DNA of 64,000 nt from Amblyomma americanum (taxonomy: Eukaryota; Arthropoda; Arachnida; Ixodida; Ixodidae): assembly GCF_052857255.1 (NCBI RefSeq), contig NC_135497.1, positions 347,030,799-347,094,798 of the forward strand, read 5' to 3'. A program made the position numbers and the translations under genes. Shown here in pieces: positions 57,101 to 64,000 of the stretch. Numbering within the stretch: position 1 is the stretch's first letter; every line of letters begins with the position of its first letter. The notes below the pieces were generated by a model. That model was given only the letters and a program-made list of their open reading frames with translations, searched no databases and was not told the DNA's origin.

Positions 57101-60100
57101 AGCGCCACACTTCTCGCGAGGCTGGTTCCACTGCAGCACGCGGTCTTCCGTTGCCAGGGACTCTACTGCTCTGGCTCCTCGCTGCAGATTTGGGCACCTA
57201 AAATTCATGGGTGTACATAGAATAGGGGCGAAGTTATTGCCCTAGCTGGAATCTGATCGCTTATAAGGCGATGCGGCGCCATAAGAGGAGTGAGTTTAGC
57301 ATCGCAAGCAACGCTCCAGAAAGTCATCAGACCACGTGCGTGTTCCCAAGCTTACCGGAGCACACGGTTAAAGACCCCTAACTACCAACGAGTTCAGAGT
57401 TGGGAATTCAGGGAGCGAAGAAAATTGTGTGTGGGCTCTCGATGCTTTGAAATGATGTACAAGCCTGCTGCTTCCGCCATATAAAAGAAGGTGGCAATAG
57501 GAACAGGGTGCAAAGCTTGAAGGCATCATTTACCTCCCGCAAATCAGGCTTAAAATATTCTCACACGCATCCTATGTAAATTGTATTGGTAAGGGGAGGT
57601 GGTAAGTACCAAAAATTTTCAATAGCTCTTTCGCCTGAACAACATCGTACCATACACAGAGGAAATGCTCCAGGAGCTGGCAAAATTTCGGATAGATTGA
57701 TTTCGCTTCATTCAGTTCAAAGCCCTTTCTCAATAAAATTGTTTTCTTTTTCATGTCTTGGGGCAGTCGCGACGTCAGATCAACAGGAAATTAAGAACCG
57801 AGCATTTGCTCATCTATACCTTTCGGTGCCAAAGAGAGCACCCTGATTCTTCTATCGCCATACTGCATATCCCTACCTCCCCGCAACCACACGTTAATCT
57901 TAAACATATCCTTTATTCCTGCTGTGTAGCAATTTAATCCCATTTAATCCTCACTCCGCACCCCCTTCAAGCGCGCCTGGCTGACATCTGACCAGCTGAC
58001 AGACAAATTGGCCTTGGTATCTGGCGCAGTATGTACTCGACGCTTAATGCTTTCTTTGAAGCTTTCTGCTCCTCCGAGTCCACAAAAAATCTATAGTGCA
58101 ACATAGCATATAGCCTTAACAATCTTATGTCGTGGCACTCTTTCTTCCTAATGTTTCCAATAAAAGAATGTTCTTGTTTTGGGTGGAACATGAACGCTGT
58201 AAATAAACCACTTATAGACATTGTTTGCAAGAGAGTACAATCCCTCACAGTATAAAGAAAGTGTGAGCAACATAGGGCCAACGCAGAGCGGTCCATCGAG
58301 GAAAAAAATAGTGCTACACAGTGACCGATGCTAGGGCAAAAATAGAGCGTTGGTAACAAGAAATGAGTCACAACCACACCTTGATTGTGGTGCACTTGCC
58401 CTGTCAGTCGCATACCGAAGTCGCTGAGCCAGAGATCGGACAGAATCCAAAACTCCCCCTCCTCCTAAGTCTGCGCGTCCAATATAAGGCTCAGCGCCTA
58501 CACAGCTAAGTCCGGAGAACGCGCTGTCCATCGCAGTCACTCTGTCAGCATGACAAAAAGGGCCGGCCTTTAGCTTCAAACTCTCAGATTCTGCACATTT
58601 CGCAGGAATTGCATTTCGGGAAGTCATTCATTCTATGCACAATCATCGAATGAAACCATTTGCCATTAAAAATAGGTACCAAATCGGACACAACTAAATT
58701 TCAATATCTAGTCCGTGGTTTGGATGACATGCAACTTAACCCACAGCCCTAATGGTGTCTTCCTTTCTTTCTTACATTCTTTTTTTATCTGAAGAGGTGC
58801 CAGTTGCGATGATTGATTATGCACCCTAAAATTTTGTTCCCATGCATTTGTTTATTTTAAGCGATTTACCTGCCCATATCACTTTATAGTCTATTTATAA
58901 GACTAGCGTTGAAAAAAATTTAGCAAAATTATGTAGAAGATTTCGCGTATATGTTTGTTTAAGTATTCTTGCTTGTTGTCGTGTGTTTTTTTCAGTATTA
59001 TGTTGTGACGAATATTTGCTTTTCTTATGCTCCTCCCCCTCCCCCTTATGCAGTACCCTCGAAAGAGGGACTTAAGAAAACTTTAATCAATAAATAAACG
59101 CACGCTAATGTCACGCTAATGTCATGCTGAGTGGAAGTTCCCGCCATCAAGTCCTGCCCCGGACCACGGCTGTCGCATTTCAATGCATGCAATGTAGGAG
59201 CTGCAAGCATCTTGAAATTTCTGTGAGCGACAACTAGCCCGATTCACTGCTGTAAATACGGATCCTCCTTTATAACGTATCCAAAAGGTCAAACTGCTCT
59301 TTTGGGATGCAAAAGTTATTGGGCACGAACAATTCTCGTTGATACTTAAATCTTCACGTGACAGGCACAAGGCAATAGCAGTGGTCGTGGGCGATGCAAG
59401 GTCCGTACCTGAAGAGGTTTGAGTTCCTCGATGACCCAGCCAGAAGAAACAAGTGGCTCTGAAACAAAATGTGCACAATTATGAAAGCAGGAGGTGCTTT
59501 TTTCTAAAACGTGGAATTTGTAGAGTTAATGAGGCAAGCAGTTCCCAGACATCCGAACTGTGTTGTACAAAGGCCGTTCTTCCGCCTTGATATTCAGGGC
59601 AACACAGGTGCGTAAATAAAGAATATAAAAACTGAGTACTTCTCACGTATCACGTATACGCCTTCAAAATCCCTAACTGACACCGGAAGGATGGCGTTCA
59701 ATAGTGCCTGGCCTGACATTCTGGAGGTGAGAAGTAATGTACGGTGTGCTCATAGGCTGTTTGAGCTAAAATGATTCATTGACGATGACAGCAACGGAAT
59801 TGGCGGACGTTATAATCCATACATAGGCTCATAAACTTAGATATGTGAATGAACTTTTATGTATTTACTCTTGGGCTGTTCTTTTCATTTAGTGAATAAG
59901 AGCGATCCATCAGGGTATCTTGTATCAACTATCGGGTGTGGAGAAATATAAAGTTGCCCTTAGTGCAGTGGCTCGAGTAATTTCAGCTGTTCAGACGTAT
60001 CCAAGGGACACGTAAGCAGAGCGCATCCACGTCTACCTCTCTCCAACCCCGCCAGGGAAATGCCTCGCATACCGCCACTCGAACCAGAAGGAAAGCGCGG

Positions 60101-63100
60101 AAGGAGCGTTATGCGTCCACTCTGAGATACGACACTTCGTGGGAGTGAGTAAATATCAGCCTCGGCAGCTGCCCCACGTCCTTTGGATGCGTCTGCGCTT
60201 CCGAAATTCCAAGCGTCGTAGAGCCACGAGAAATTGCATCTTTGCACATCTACTGACTGGCAGTAGCTGCCCTGATAGCCCGCTACAATTCTCTAATTGC
60301 TACCAAGCGCCCAACGGTTAAAATTTAAACGTTAATTAGCAAATCTAAGTAACTTACTGTACAGTCAACTTCTATCACAACCGCTTCGGCGTCCATAAAT
60401 GCCGTCGCCATGATCGGGAAAGAATCATGACTTGTACCTAAAAATGGCTGTTTTTGAAAATCACTCATCTTCTCGTGAACACCCTGTACTTATTTGCTGT
60501 CCTGAACAGTTCCAAGAAAGCTTAATGCCTCATTAGGCCTTGACGCGCAGTGATCGAGTGCGTATTTAAAGCAGAGCGCACAGTGGTAGCTTGCACTTTG
60601 CTGCCAGTGCAACGTTAGCCGTAGCGAATGCCATCACCACTTGTTACGGAAAGCGCAGATGCGTTTTGTTGCTAAGTCTTTGGGTTTTCCTCCCTACGAG
60701 TCCTCTTCGCGCCGTTTTATCAATGCTGAATGACACGAGTACGACGCCCAAAAAGCCGCTTTAATGCTGCTAGCACAAACGTGTGCATCTATGTCCAACG
60801 CTAAATATAACACCTTGCTTTTCAGGCATACATCTCGGTGACTGCGGGCATATGTATTTATGAAATCATTGCATGTTTACAATGATTTATAATATCCTCT
60901 TTACGTGTATGCGGGGTTCCGCTGCCGGTCGGGCTCTGCCACTAAAGCCGTATGGAGCTTTGGCAGGTCGGAGGTCTGTGCATTGTGTTTATATTTGGCG
61001 CAGTGATGTATTATTATCAGCATATTATTATGCGCACATAATATACCGATTAAGCGGCAGTCAGAGGCTGTCCAGATGCGATTTGAATTTACAGACGCAT
61101 CTGTTTAGCAGAACACAGTGGGAAACACACTGCATCAATTCGCGCCGAAAACGCCCCTGATCATGTGACTAATCTCGCCCTCATAGCCATAGGTGCCAGA
61201 CTCCCGCTTATTGGTTATCAGGCGGGTCGCTGCGGTCGAAACAAGTCGGTGTCAAGTACCTTGAAACGCACTTCAAAATTACATCCTGAAACGACTGCAT
61301 GGCGCAGCATCGGCAGCAGCAGCTGCCACTGTTATAACCATTATGAGATCACTGCGGCACAAGCATTGGAGGATTCCGTAAGCAATGACGCTTCCTCGCC
61401 CCTCTTTGCACTTTTTTCCCCTGTTTGCCTGCATTAATCAAGCTTCATCATTGCCCATTTTGAGTATTCAAACTTGGCGCCACGCTTCGTTTTCAAATTT
61501 GGTGGCACGCTTTGCTCCGTCCACACAACCGGTTTTTCAAATTTGGTACCCCGCTTAAGCTGAGCCCACTTCCGGTGTTTTAAAATTCGGCGCCACTTTT
61601 GCTCCGACTCTGCCGTCTTTGTGGACATTTTTGGTTGTAATTAACTATTACCCCACATGCACCTCATGATTCCCACTGCAAGATTTTTTGCTCCTCGATC
61701 TAATGTAACCATTTTTTTCTTACAACTCAATCCGTTCTAAAGTTATCGTGATGCAAGCTCTTGGTGACACGAAACCTCAAACATAGCCATACAAAGCGTA
61801 CGCATTAATAAAGCCATCAGCATTGAAGTGACACATGATTTGCGCTACGAGAGCGCCAAGAATGTGCCGAGGCAAAGCGTCGAAGTCTGAACGCTTCACG
61901 TACGCCGGAGCGCACGAGGCACCGTTTCTTCCGCGTCGCGCCAGCGTCTCGTCTACCGGCGTTGTCTCTAGACGCCCGCAGGACAGGGCGACCAGACACG
62001 TGAGGGCATTGGGACGTCTCCAGAGGAGGATGTCTGGAGATCATAGAAAAAGCCGCTCAATTATCCTCTCTTTAGCTACTGCAGGGGAAAGGGGAACAAT
62101 AGCACGGGGATCGCAGGGGCGGTGGTGCCGTCACAGCTATGTGGATCGATCTTCAAACCGCTGCCAACGAGCGGCTAGGCATTAGTTTTCACCAATCTTC
62201 ACCTGCGAGGTATTTCCAGTGTCGACGCTGACGCCTGGCCTAGCCAGGTATCTGCGACTCCTCGCGTCAGCGTGCACAAAGCGCCGGAATTTCGCATCTG
62301 GCGATAATAACAATAAAAGTAATAATTTGTCTTAGGGGAAAGGAAATGGTGCAGTATCTGTCTCATATATCGTTGGCCGCCTGAACCGCGCCGTAAGGGA
62401 ATGAATAAATTCGGAAGTGAACGAAAAAAAGAAGTGCCGTTCTGGAAGGCTCCGGAAAAATTTCGACCACCTGGGGATCTTTAACGTGCACTGACATCGC
62501 ACAGCACACGGGCGCGTTACCGTTTTTCCTCCATAAAAACGCAGCCGCCGCGGTAGGTTTCAATCCCGGGAACTCCCGATCAGCAGCCGAGCGCGCTGAC
62601 CACTGGGCCACCGTGCCGGTCTTCTGGCGGCGCCAGTAGACGAAACTCTGACGCGACGCCGAAGAAACGCTGCCTTGCGGTTCGGACTCGAAACGCTCGG
62701 CTGGTCGAACAAAAGCCAAACGCTATTGGAAAGCTGCACTGTACGGCACTAACCTGCCGGAGTGGCAATGGATGATACGAGAGGTAGTCACTATAGCGCA
62801 TGCCTAATTATGGCATATAAGCATGTTTATGCGTGTGGGCTCGATCAACGCAAGCGGACACCTCACCAGCGCCTCAATGCAGCTTTTAAATGTCTGTTCT
62901 TATCTAGATGAGGGCGCTCGAGGTATAGGCGTCGCACGATAATATGCTCAAGTCCGTTCCACTACATTTTCACCCTACAAAGCTCTCGTAACTCCGCCAG
63001 AGCGACAATGCAAACGTCACCAAATCATCTTAGAGAGCCCCAATAAAATCAAGTACAGCAAGTTCAAAAGCAATGCTGACAAGCTAGCACTCATGTGCTC

Positions 63101-63693
63101 GAACATAGCGGTGATCATCATTGTTCGGGTTCACGTGCACCCGCCGTGAACACAAATGATCTTTCTTTTCAAGTGTTTACGACCTTGGTGTGGTTTTTCC
63201 TGGACATATATAGCATTTCACACCACATTGACCGTAAAGAAATAAAGTCCAGCACAGAGCTTGCAAAGTTTTATCATGGAGCCCTATATATATCCCGCAA
63301 ATGAAAAGCGCTTTTAACAGAAACGCGCTTTTTTCGCTATGCGCCGAACGCCGAACAACCCGCAACATGCTTTGTTTGGAGGACGACTCAGGCAGAGCTG
63401 TTCACTTAAGTTCCAAAAAATGAGGTTCCCGGTGCAGCCAGGGGGAAAGTATATGCATGGCGTCCTGCAAAGTAGTTATACAATCATGCCTTCCTTTAGC
63501 CGTGAGCAGTACTACTGAACGACTAACGCTTAGAAATAACTAATAGAATAGGTGCAGACTTACCATCTGCTGCCGTTGGAGCGCCATGGTGTTCGAAGTT
63601 CAGCAGGCAGTTCCTGAAGTGCTGGGAGGGTGCGCGCCATGTTTCTTGTGTTACGTCGGGAGGCTTGCACTGTAATGTTTCTTCTGAGTTCAT
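32924..63693 (-). CDS. PRDM9-like: PRDM9-like histone methyltransferase, 11-exon model
   Basis: Joined exons: 63693-63564, 59458-59409, 57197-57092, 51107-50973, 48472-48423, 47079-46938, 45800-45727, 43920-43735, 42305-42059, 35109-34944, 33176-32924. All introns are GT-AG and all ten phase joins agree, giving 512 residues. Layout: degenerate KRAB-like 14-36; KRAB-like 108-135; acidic/proline linker; PR/SET about 254-355 with Tyr in FGPYHG (275), IYYRT (337) and LLVGY (353), the counterparts of PRDM9 Y276, Y341 and Y357; four C2H2 fingers at 388-409, 419-439, 447-466 and 474-495. PRDM9 trimethylates H3K4 and H3K36 at sites chosen by its fingers in meiosis. Here there is no long minisatellite-like finger array, SSXRD is not visible, and finger 3 has H-X2-H. 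The start exon is likely but not proven. Confidence 0.85.
33271..33469. mobile_element. MITE, intron 10, about 199 bp
   Basis: Terminal inverted repeats of 20 bp (TGTACCGTGTCACCGTTACC, and GGTAACGGTTACAAGGTACA at 33450-33469) pair with two mismatches. The interior matches 42568-42740 in the opposite orientation. No coding capacity. Confidence 0.75.
34944..35109 (-). CDS. PRDM9-like: PRDM-like exon 10: zinc finger 1 and start of finger 2
   Basis: Acceptor TTCTTTTTCAG, donor GTAGGT. 166 nt; two bases complete a Glu codon, then 54 codons and two bases of Lys. Finger 1 is ACEKCGDLF...HTRRKH (C-X2-C-X12-H-X4-H) and the exon ends inside finger 2 (RCTYCTYTSSR). Confidence 0.93.
35400..39440 (+). 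mobile_element. CR1-like non-LTR element, heavily decayed, in intron 9
   Basis: Pieces in order on the plus strand are an ORF1p-like frame (35583-35939, L1/CR1-type RNA-binding, with FMQEHLTGRNRQVL), an endonuclease-like stretch (36240-36620), RT fragments (37152-37544; FVDFSKAFHLVNH near 37795; SGVPQGSILG near 37970; CADET near 38065), a C-terminal part, and a TTTGATTTGATTT 3' tail near 39427-39440. Many frameshifts and stops are present. A SINE sits in its 3' UTR (39056-39359). The 5' edge is approximate. Confidence 0.8.
39056..39359 (-). mobile_element. Full-length Ruka-like SINE with 11-bp target duplication
   Basis: Minus orientation, with the head (A and B boxes) at the right. The duplication GCCAAGCGAAA flanks it at 39045-39055 and 39360-39370. 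It is nested in the 3' UTR of the CR1-like element. Confidence 0.95.
39780..41965 (+). mobile_element. RTE-clade non-LTR element, copy 2, 5' truncated, in intron 9
   Basis: The open frame at 39939-40667 carries the end of the endonuclease-to-RT linker and RT motif 2 (NYRPISLLSVACK). Later frames give FIEYEKEFDSVE (motif A), RKGTRQGDTISPK (motif B region near 41085) and NNLRFADDLALL (motif C with catalytic Asp pair, near 41205-41240). The end is the RTE-type tail shared with copies at 27.2 and 51.2 kb plus a (GATGAT/ATCATC)n tract at 41946-41978. Stops and frameshifts separate the parts. Confidence 0.9.
42059..42305 (-). CDS. PRDM9-like: PRDM-like exon 9: second half of PR/SET domain
   Basis: 247 nt, phase 0 to 1; acceptor TTGCGCAG, donor GTGAGC. 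Holds MNKVNYSPSKRRQNLVAL, matching the PRDM cofactor-binding region (N...QNLVA), then IYYRT and PGEELLVGY with two of the three catalytic tyrosines. Confidence 0.96.
42568..42740. mobile_element. MITE, intron 8, same family as 33271-33469
   Basis: Starts TGTACCCTGTTACCGTTACC. The interior (GATGCTACA, GCACGCG, CCATTTGGCAC segments) matches the reverse complement of the copy at 33.3 kb. The right end is degraded. Confidence 0.6.
43735..43920 (-). CDS. PRDM9-like: PRDM-like exon 8: first half of PR/SET domain
   Basis: 186 nt, 62 codons, phase 0 to 0; acceptor ATACGCAG, donor GTAAGT. GVPEGVFTLKALPKGRHFGP is the PR-domain entry motif, followed by the YHG tyrosine (residue 275). The exon ends RIWP. 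Confidence 0.96.
44442..44606. mobile_element. Tigger/pogo-like MITE remnant, intron 7
   Basis: The left end CAGTCGAACCTCCTTACAGCG and the right end TTCGTTATAACGAGGTTC form imperfect inverted repeats, with GATATAACGAAGTAAA inside. This is the sequence style of pogo/Tigger terminal repeats. No transposase. Confidence 0.6.
44745..45375 (-). mobile_element. I/R1-group RNase H and zinc-finger remnant, intron 7
   Basis: Minus frames give the RNase H motifs MELQAILNAM and LFTDSQGALKHL, then HWVQGRTDVDNTAPD where the usual GH...GNE-AD residues are altered. After a frameshift comes CPHGDTPTSDTTVHHLLWTC (CCHH-type finger) and the C-terminal end. RT is absent. Confidence 0.75.
45727..45800 (-). CDS. 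PRDM9-like: PRDM-like exon 7: linker
   Basis: 74 nt; acceptor TGTCTTCCAG, donor GTAAGTG. Two bases complete a Pro codon, then 24 codons beginning YDGSGMVARADS and ending VRSE. Phase 1 in, 0 out. No recognised domain. Confidence 0.8.
46467..46590. mobile_element. 124-bp MITE, intron 6
   Basis: Ends TTCCCAAGCAGCACAGGTCA and its imperfect inverse (TGACTTGTGCTGCTTGGGAA-like) form about 34-bp terminal inverted repeats with five mismatches. The centre contains the perfect 16-bp palindrome AGGATGGGCCCATCCT. Confidence 0.8.
46938..47079 (-). CDS. PRDM9-like: PRDM-like exon 6: proline/acidic linker
   Basis: 142 nt, phase 0 to 1; donor GTAAGT. The acceptor is a tandem CAGCAG, so the exon may also begin at 47082 and add one Gln. 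It reads VIRPQESQSECPPAP... and ends DQREEK. A second frame is also open, but only this frame joins both neighbours in phase. Position and phase equal exon 3. Confidence 0.78.
48083..48290 (+). mobile_element. Second-subfamily tick SINE, intron 5
   Basis: The head CCGCGGTGGCTCAGTGGAT... with B box GGTTCGATCCC, then a body with TGCATGTTAAAGAACCCC and a CTCTCATA segment. Same subfamily as 18073-18261. Confidence 0.85.
48423..48472 (-). CDS. PRDM9-like: PRDM-like exon 5: 50-nt linker exon
   Basis: Acceptor TTTCGTCCAAG, donor GTGAGG. 50 nt, phase 1 to 0, reading AVAPGEEEPMVVEPNE after the joined Gly. It has the same length and phases as exon 2. Confidence 0.78.
49593..50172. repeat. 54-bp minisatellite, about 10-11 units, intron 4
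   Basis: Unit CCTTTTCGGTTGAAGTAAAG... through GATACGACTCGGTTTAATAC, about 54 bp, with small indels; one unit near 49860 is shortened. The unit length is a multiple of three, and a minus-strand frame stays open through the last units. Confidence 0.93.
50973..51107 (-). CDS. PRDM9-like: PRDM-like exon 4: KRAB-like segment 2
   Basis: 135 nt, phase 1 to 1; acceptor TGTGTCAG, donor GTAAAT. The core KPAYFSEETWRKLPDDSKKH followed by YGNV has the KRAB spacing F-S-x-E-x-W-x2-L...Y-x2-V seen in PRDM9. KRAB-type boxes recruit partner proteins. Phase-1 borders are typical of KRAB exons. It contains its own ATG (codon 2), so a shorter isoform could start here. Confidence 0.88.
51175..51566 (+). mobile_element. 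RTE-clade 3' end, copy 3, intron 3
   Basis: Same tail segment as 27.2-27.7 and 41.5-41.96 kb, with a 17-base G run near 51408 and a (GATGAT)n end. It lies 68 bases upstream (in gene sense) of the exon 4 acceptor. Confidence 0.85.
53820..53995. repeat. Low-complexity CAGCGCA/GACAAAA tract, intron 3
   Basis: Irregular repeats of ACAAAACAGCGCA-like words, which also produce spurious frames on both strands. Confidence 0.75.
55941..56118. repeat. 89-bp tandem duplication, intron 3
   Basis: 55941-56029 and 56030-56118 are adjacent copies (AACAAGA-GAAATCTTCACGC ... TTGTCTCAG) with three visible differences. Confidence 0.93.
56505..56830. repeat. Diverged direct duplication, about 225-bp period, intron 3
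   Basis: The segment with AACGCAT-AAAGT-CACC-G...TTTCATG-CCTGCGCATG...CCCGCTTTT occurs at about 56508-56595 and 56737-56825. Confidence 0.65.
57092..57197 (-). CDS. PRDM9-like: PRDM-like exon 3: basic linker
   Basis: 106 nt, phase 0 to 1; acceptor AATTTTAG, donor GTGAGTA. It reads VPKSAARSQSSRVPGNG... and ends EVWRFEE. An alternative frame is open but does not join its neighbours. The start V-x-x-x-x-x-SQS resembles exon 6. Confidence 0.72.
59409..59458 (-). CDS. PRDM9-like: PRDM-like exon 2: 50-nt linker exon
   Basis: Acceptor TTTGTTTCAG, donor GTACGG. 50 nt, phase 1 to 0, reading PLVSSGWVIEELKPLQ after the joined Glu. It matches exon 5 in length and phases. Confidence 0.7.
61440..61630. 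repeat. Degenerate tandem repeat, intron 1
   Basis: Three to four units of a TTCAAA-TTGG-ACC-CGCTT word about 50-60 bp apart. They also create a repetitive minus-strand frame (KRGTKFE, KRGAKFE). Confidence 0.6.
62320..62625 (-). mobile_element. Full-length Ruka-like SINE, diverged, intron 1
   Basis: Tail with AAT repeats, body and complete head (ending GCCACCGTGCCGG) in minus orientation. More diverged than other copies; the target duplication is not evident. Confidence 0.88.
63564..63693 (-). CDS. PRDM9-like: PRDM-like exon 1: start codon and degenerate KRAB-like segment 1
   Basis: ATG at 63693-63691 is the only Met in the frame, which is open back to a TGA near 63811. It reads MNSEETLQCKPPDVTQETWR ... 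ending TAAD, with donor GTAAGT leaving phase 1. ETWR aligns with exon 4 but the KRAB Phe/Ser and Tyr are lost. A CAG at 63686-63684 after a pyrimidine run is an alternative acceptor, so an upstream exon cannot be excluded. Confidence 0.75.
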
Positions 63694-63849
63694 TTCAAAC
63701 AGAAAAAAGTCAGGAAATCCGCAGACGAAGCGAAACTGCCCTACACACTGCACCACCTCGTCCTCCTCGAAATAATGCCCACGCTTAGACCTCACGCTGA
63801 CTTCTCGGCGTCACTATGCACTGAGAGCGCCGGCTCCTTTGTCACGCCA

Positions 63850-64000
63850 ATGGTGAACTGTTGCAGTGCATGCGGCGAACGCTCGTCGAACTGCTTGGCA
63901 CAGAAACGCGTCGCCCACGCGAAACAGTTAGAAGAGGACGCGTCTAAACGTCGGCATCGGCTTGCGAGGCTTGGACGCTACCAGACGATTCTCCGAGGTG
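63850..64000 (+). CDS. Possible first exon of a divergent gene, cut by window end
   Basis: ATG at 63850 opens a frame with no stop to the window end (50 codons), rich in Cys at the start (MVNCCSACGERSSNC) and basic afterwards (SKRRHRLARLGRYQ). It lies 157 bases from the PRDM-like ATG on the other strand, consistent with a shared promoter. Product unknown. Confidence 0.25.
   Translation, partial: MVNCCSACGERSSNCLAQKRVAHAKQLEEDASKRRHRLARLGRYQTILRG

Noticed and set aside
56954..57208. Alternative frame through exon 3 (CPNLQRGARAVES...)
   Set aside because: It needs phases that match neither neighbouring exon, whereas the chosen frame joins both.

Overview
This window looks like genomic DNA from a hard tick, probably metastriate. 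The evidence is that it is intron-rich, has no bacterial-style gene packing, and is saturated with interspersed repeats. At least nine full or partial copies are present of a tRNA-headed SINE whose conserved body (GTGCACGTTAAAGATCCCC... followed by a CT-rich tail) I recognise from metastriate ticks as Ruka-like. Also present are CR1/L2-like, I-clade, RTE, Penelope-like and Ty3-like retroelements and several MITE families. The species assignment is inference.

Layout. 1-32 kb is almost entirely mobile DNA. A decayed CR1/L2-like non-LTR element with a 2A-like translational recoding motif lies at 1.07-5.16 kb. A 2.6-kb Ty3-type LTR element at 6.96-9.56 kb has near-identical LTRs and an intact gag-protease-integrase ORF but no reverse transcriptase. 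A CR1-like remnant follows at 12.7-13.8 kb. At 16-21.5 kb a 125-bp satellite was invaded by a SINE that was itself invaded by an I-clade element. An I-clade 3' end lies at 22.0-22.7 kb, an intact Penelope-like ORF with GIY-YIG endonuclease at 23.1-25.4 kb, an RTE 3' end at 27.2-27.7 kb, and an LTR-only composite at 28.2-30.2 kb.

32-64 kb is one host gene on the minus strand. Eleven exons can be placed by splice sites, and all ten junctions agree in reading phase. They encode two KRAB-like segments, a PR/SET methyltransferase domain with the three tyrosines expected of PRDM9, and four C2H2 zinc fingers. After an in-frame TAA, the frame continues with three AT-hook motifs just ahead of an AATAAA signal. 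I interpret it as a PRDM9-like histone methyltransferase. Its first six exons look like a tandem duplication of a three-exon KRAB-like module. Its introns carry a CR1-like element, an RTE element, SINEs, MITEs and a 54-bp minisatellite.

The single host gene would act in the nucleus, with zinc fingers or AT-hooks binding DNA and SET methylating histone H3. The other coding sequences are selfish elements with no apparent joint function. Coordinates of exon edges are read directly from the sequence; no transcript evidence was available.
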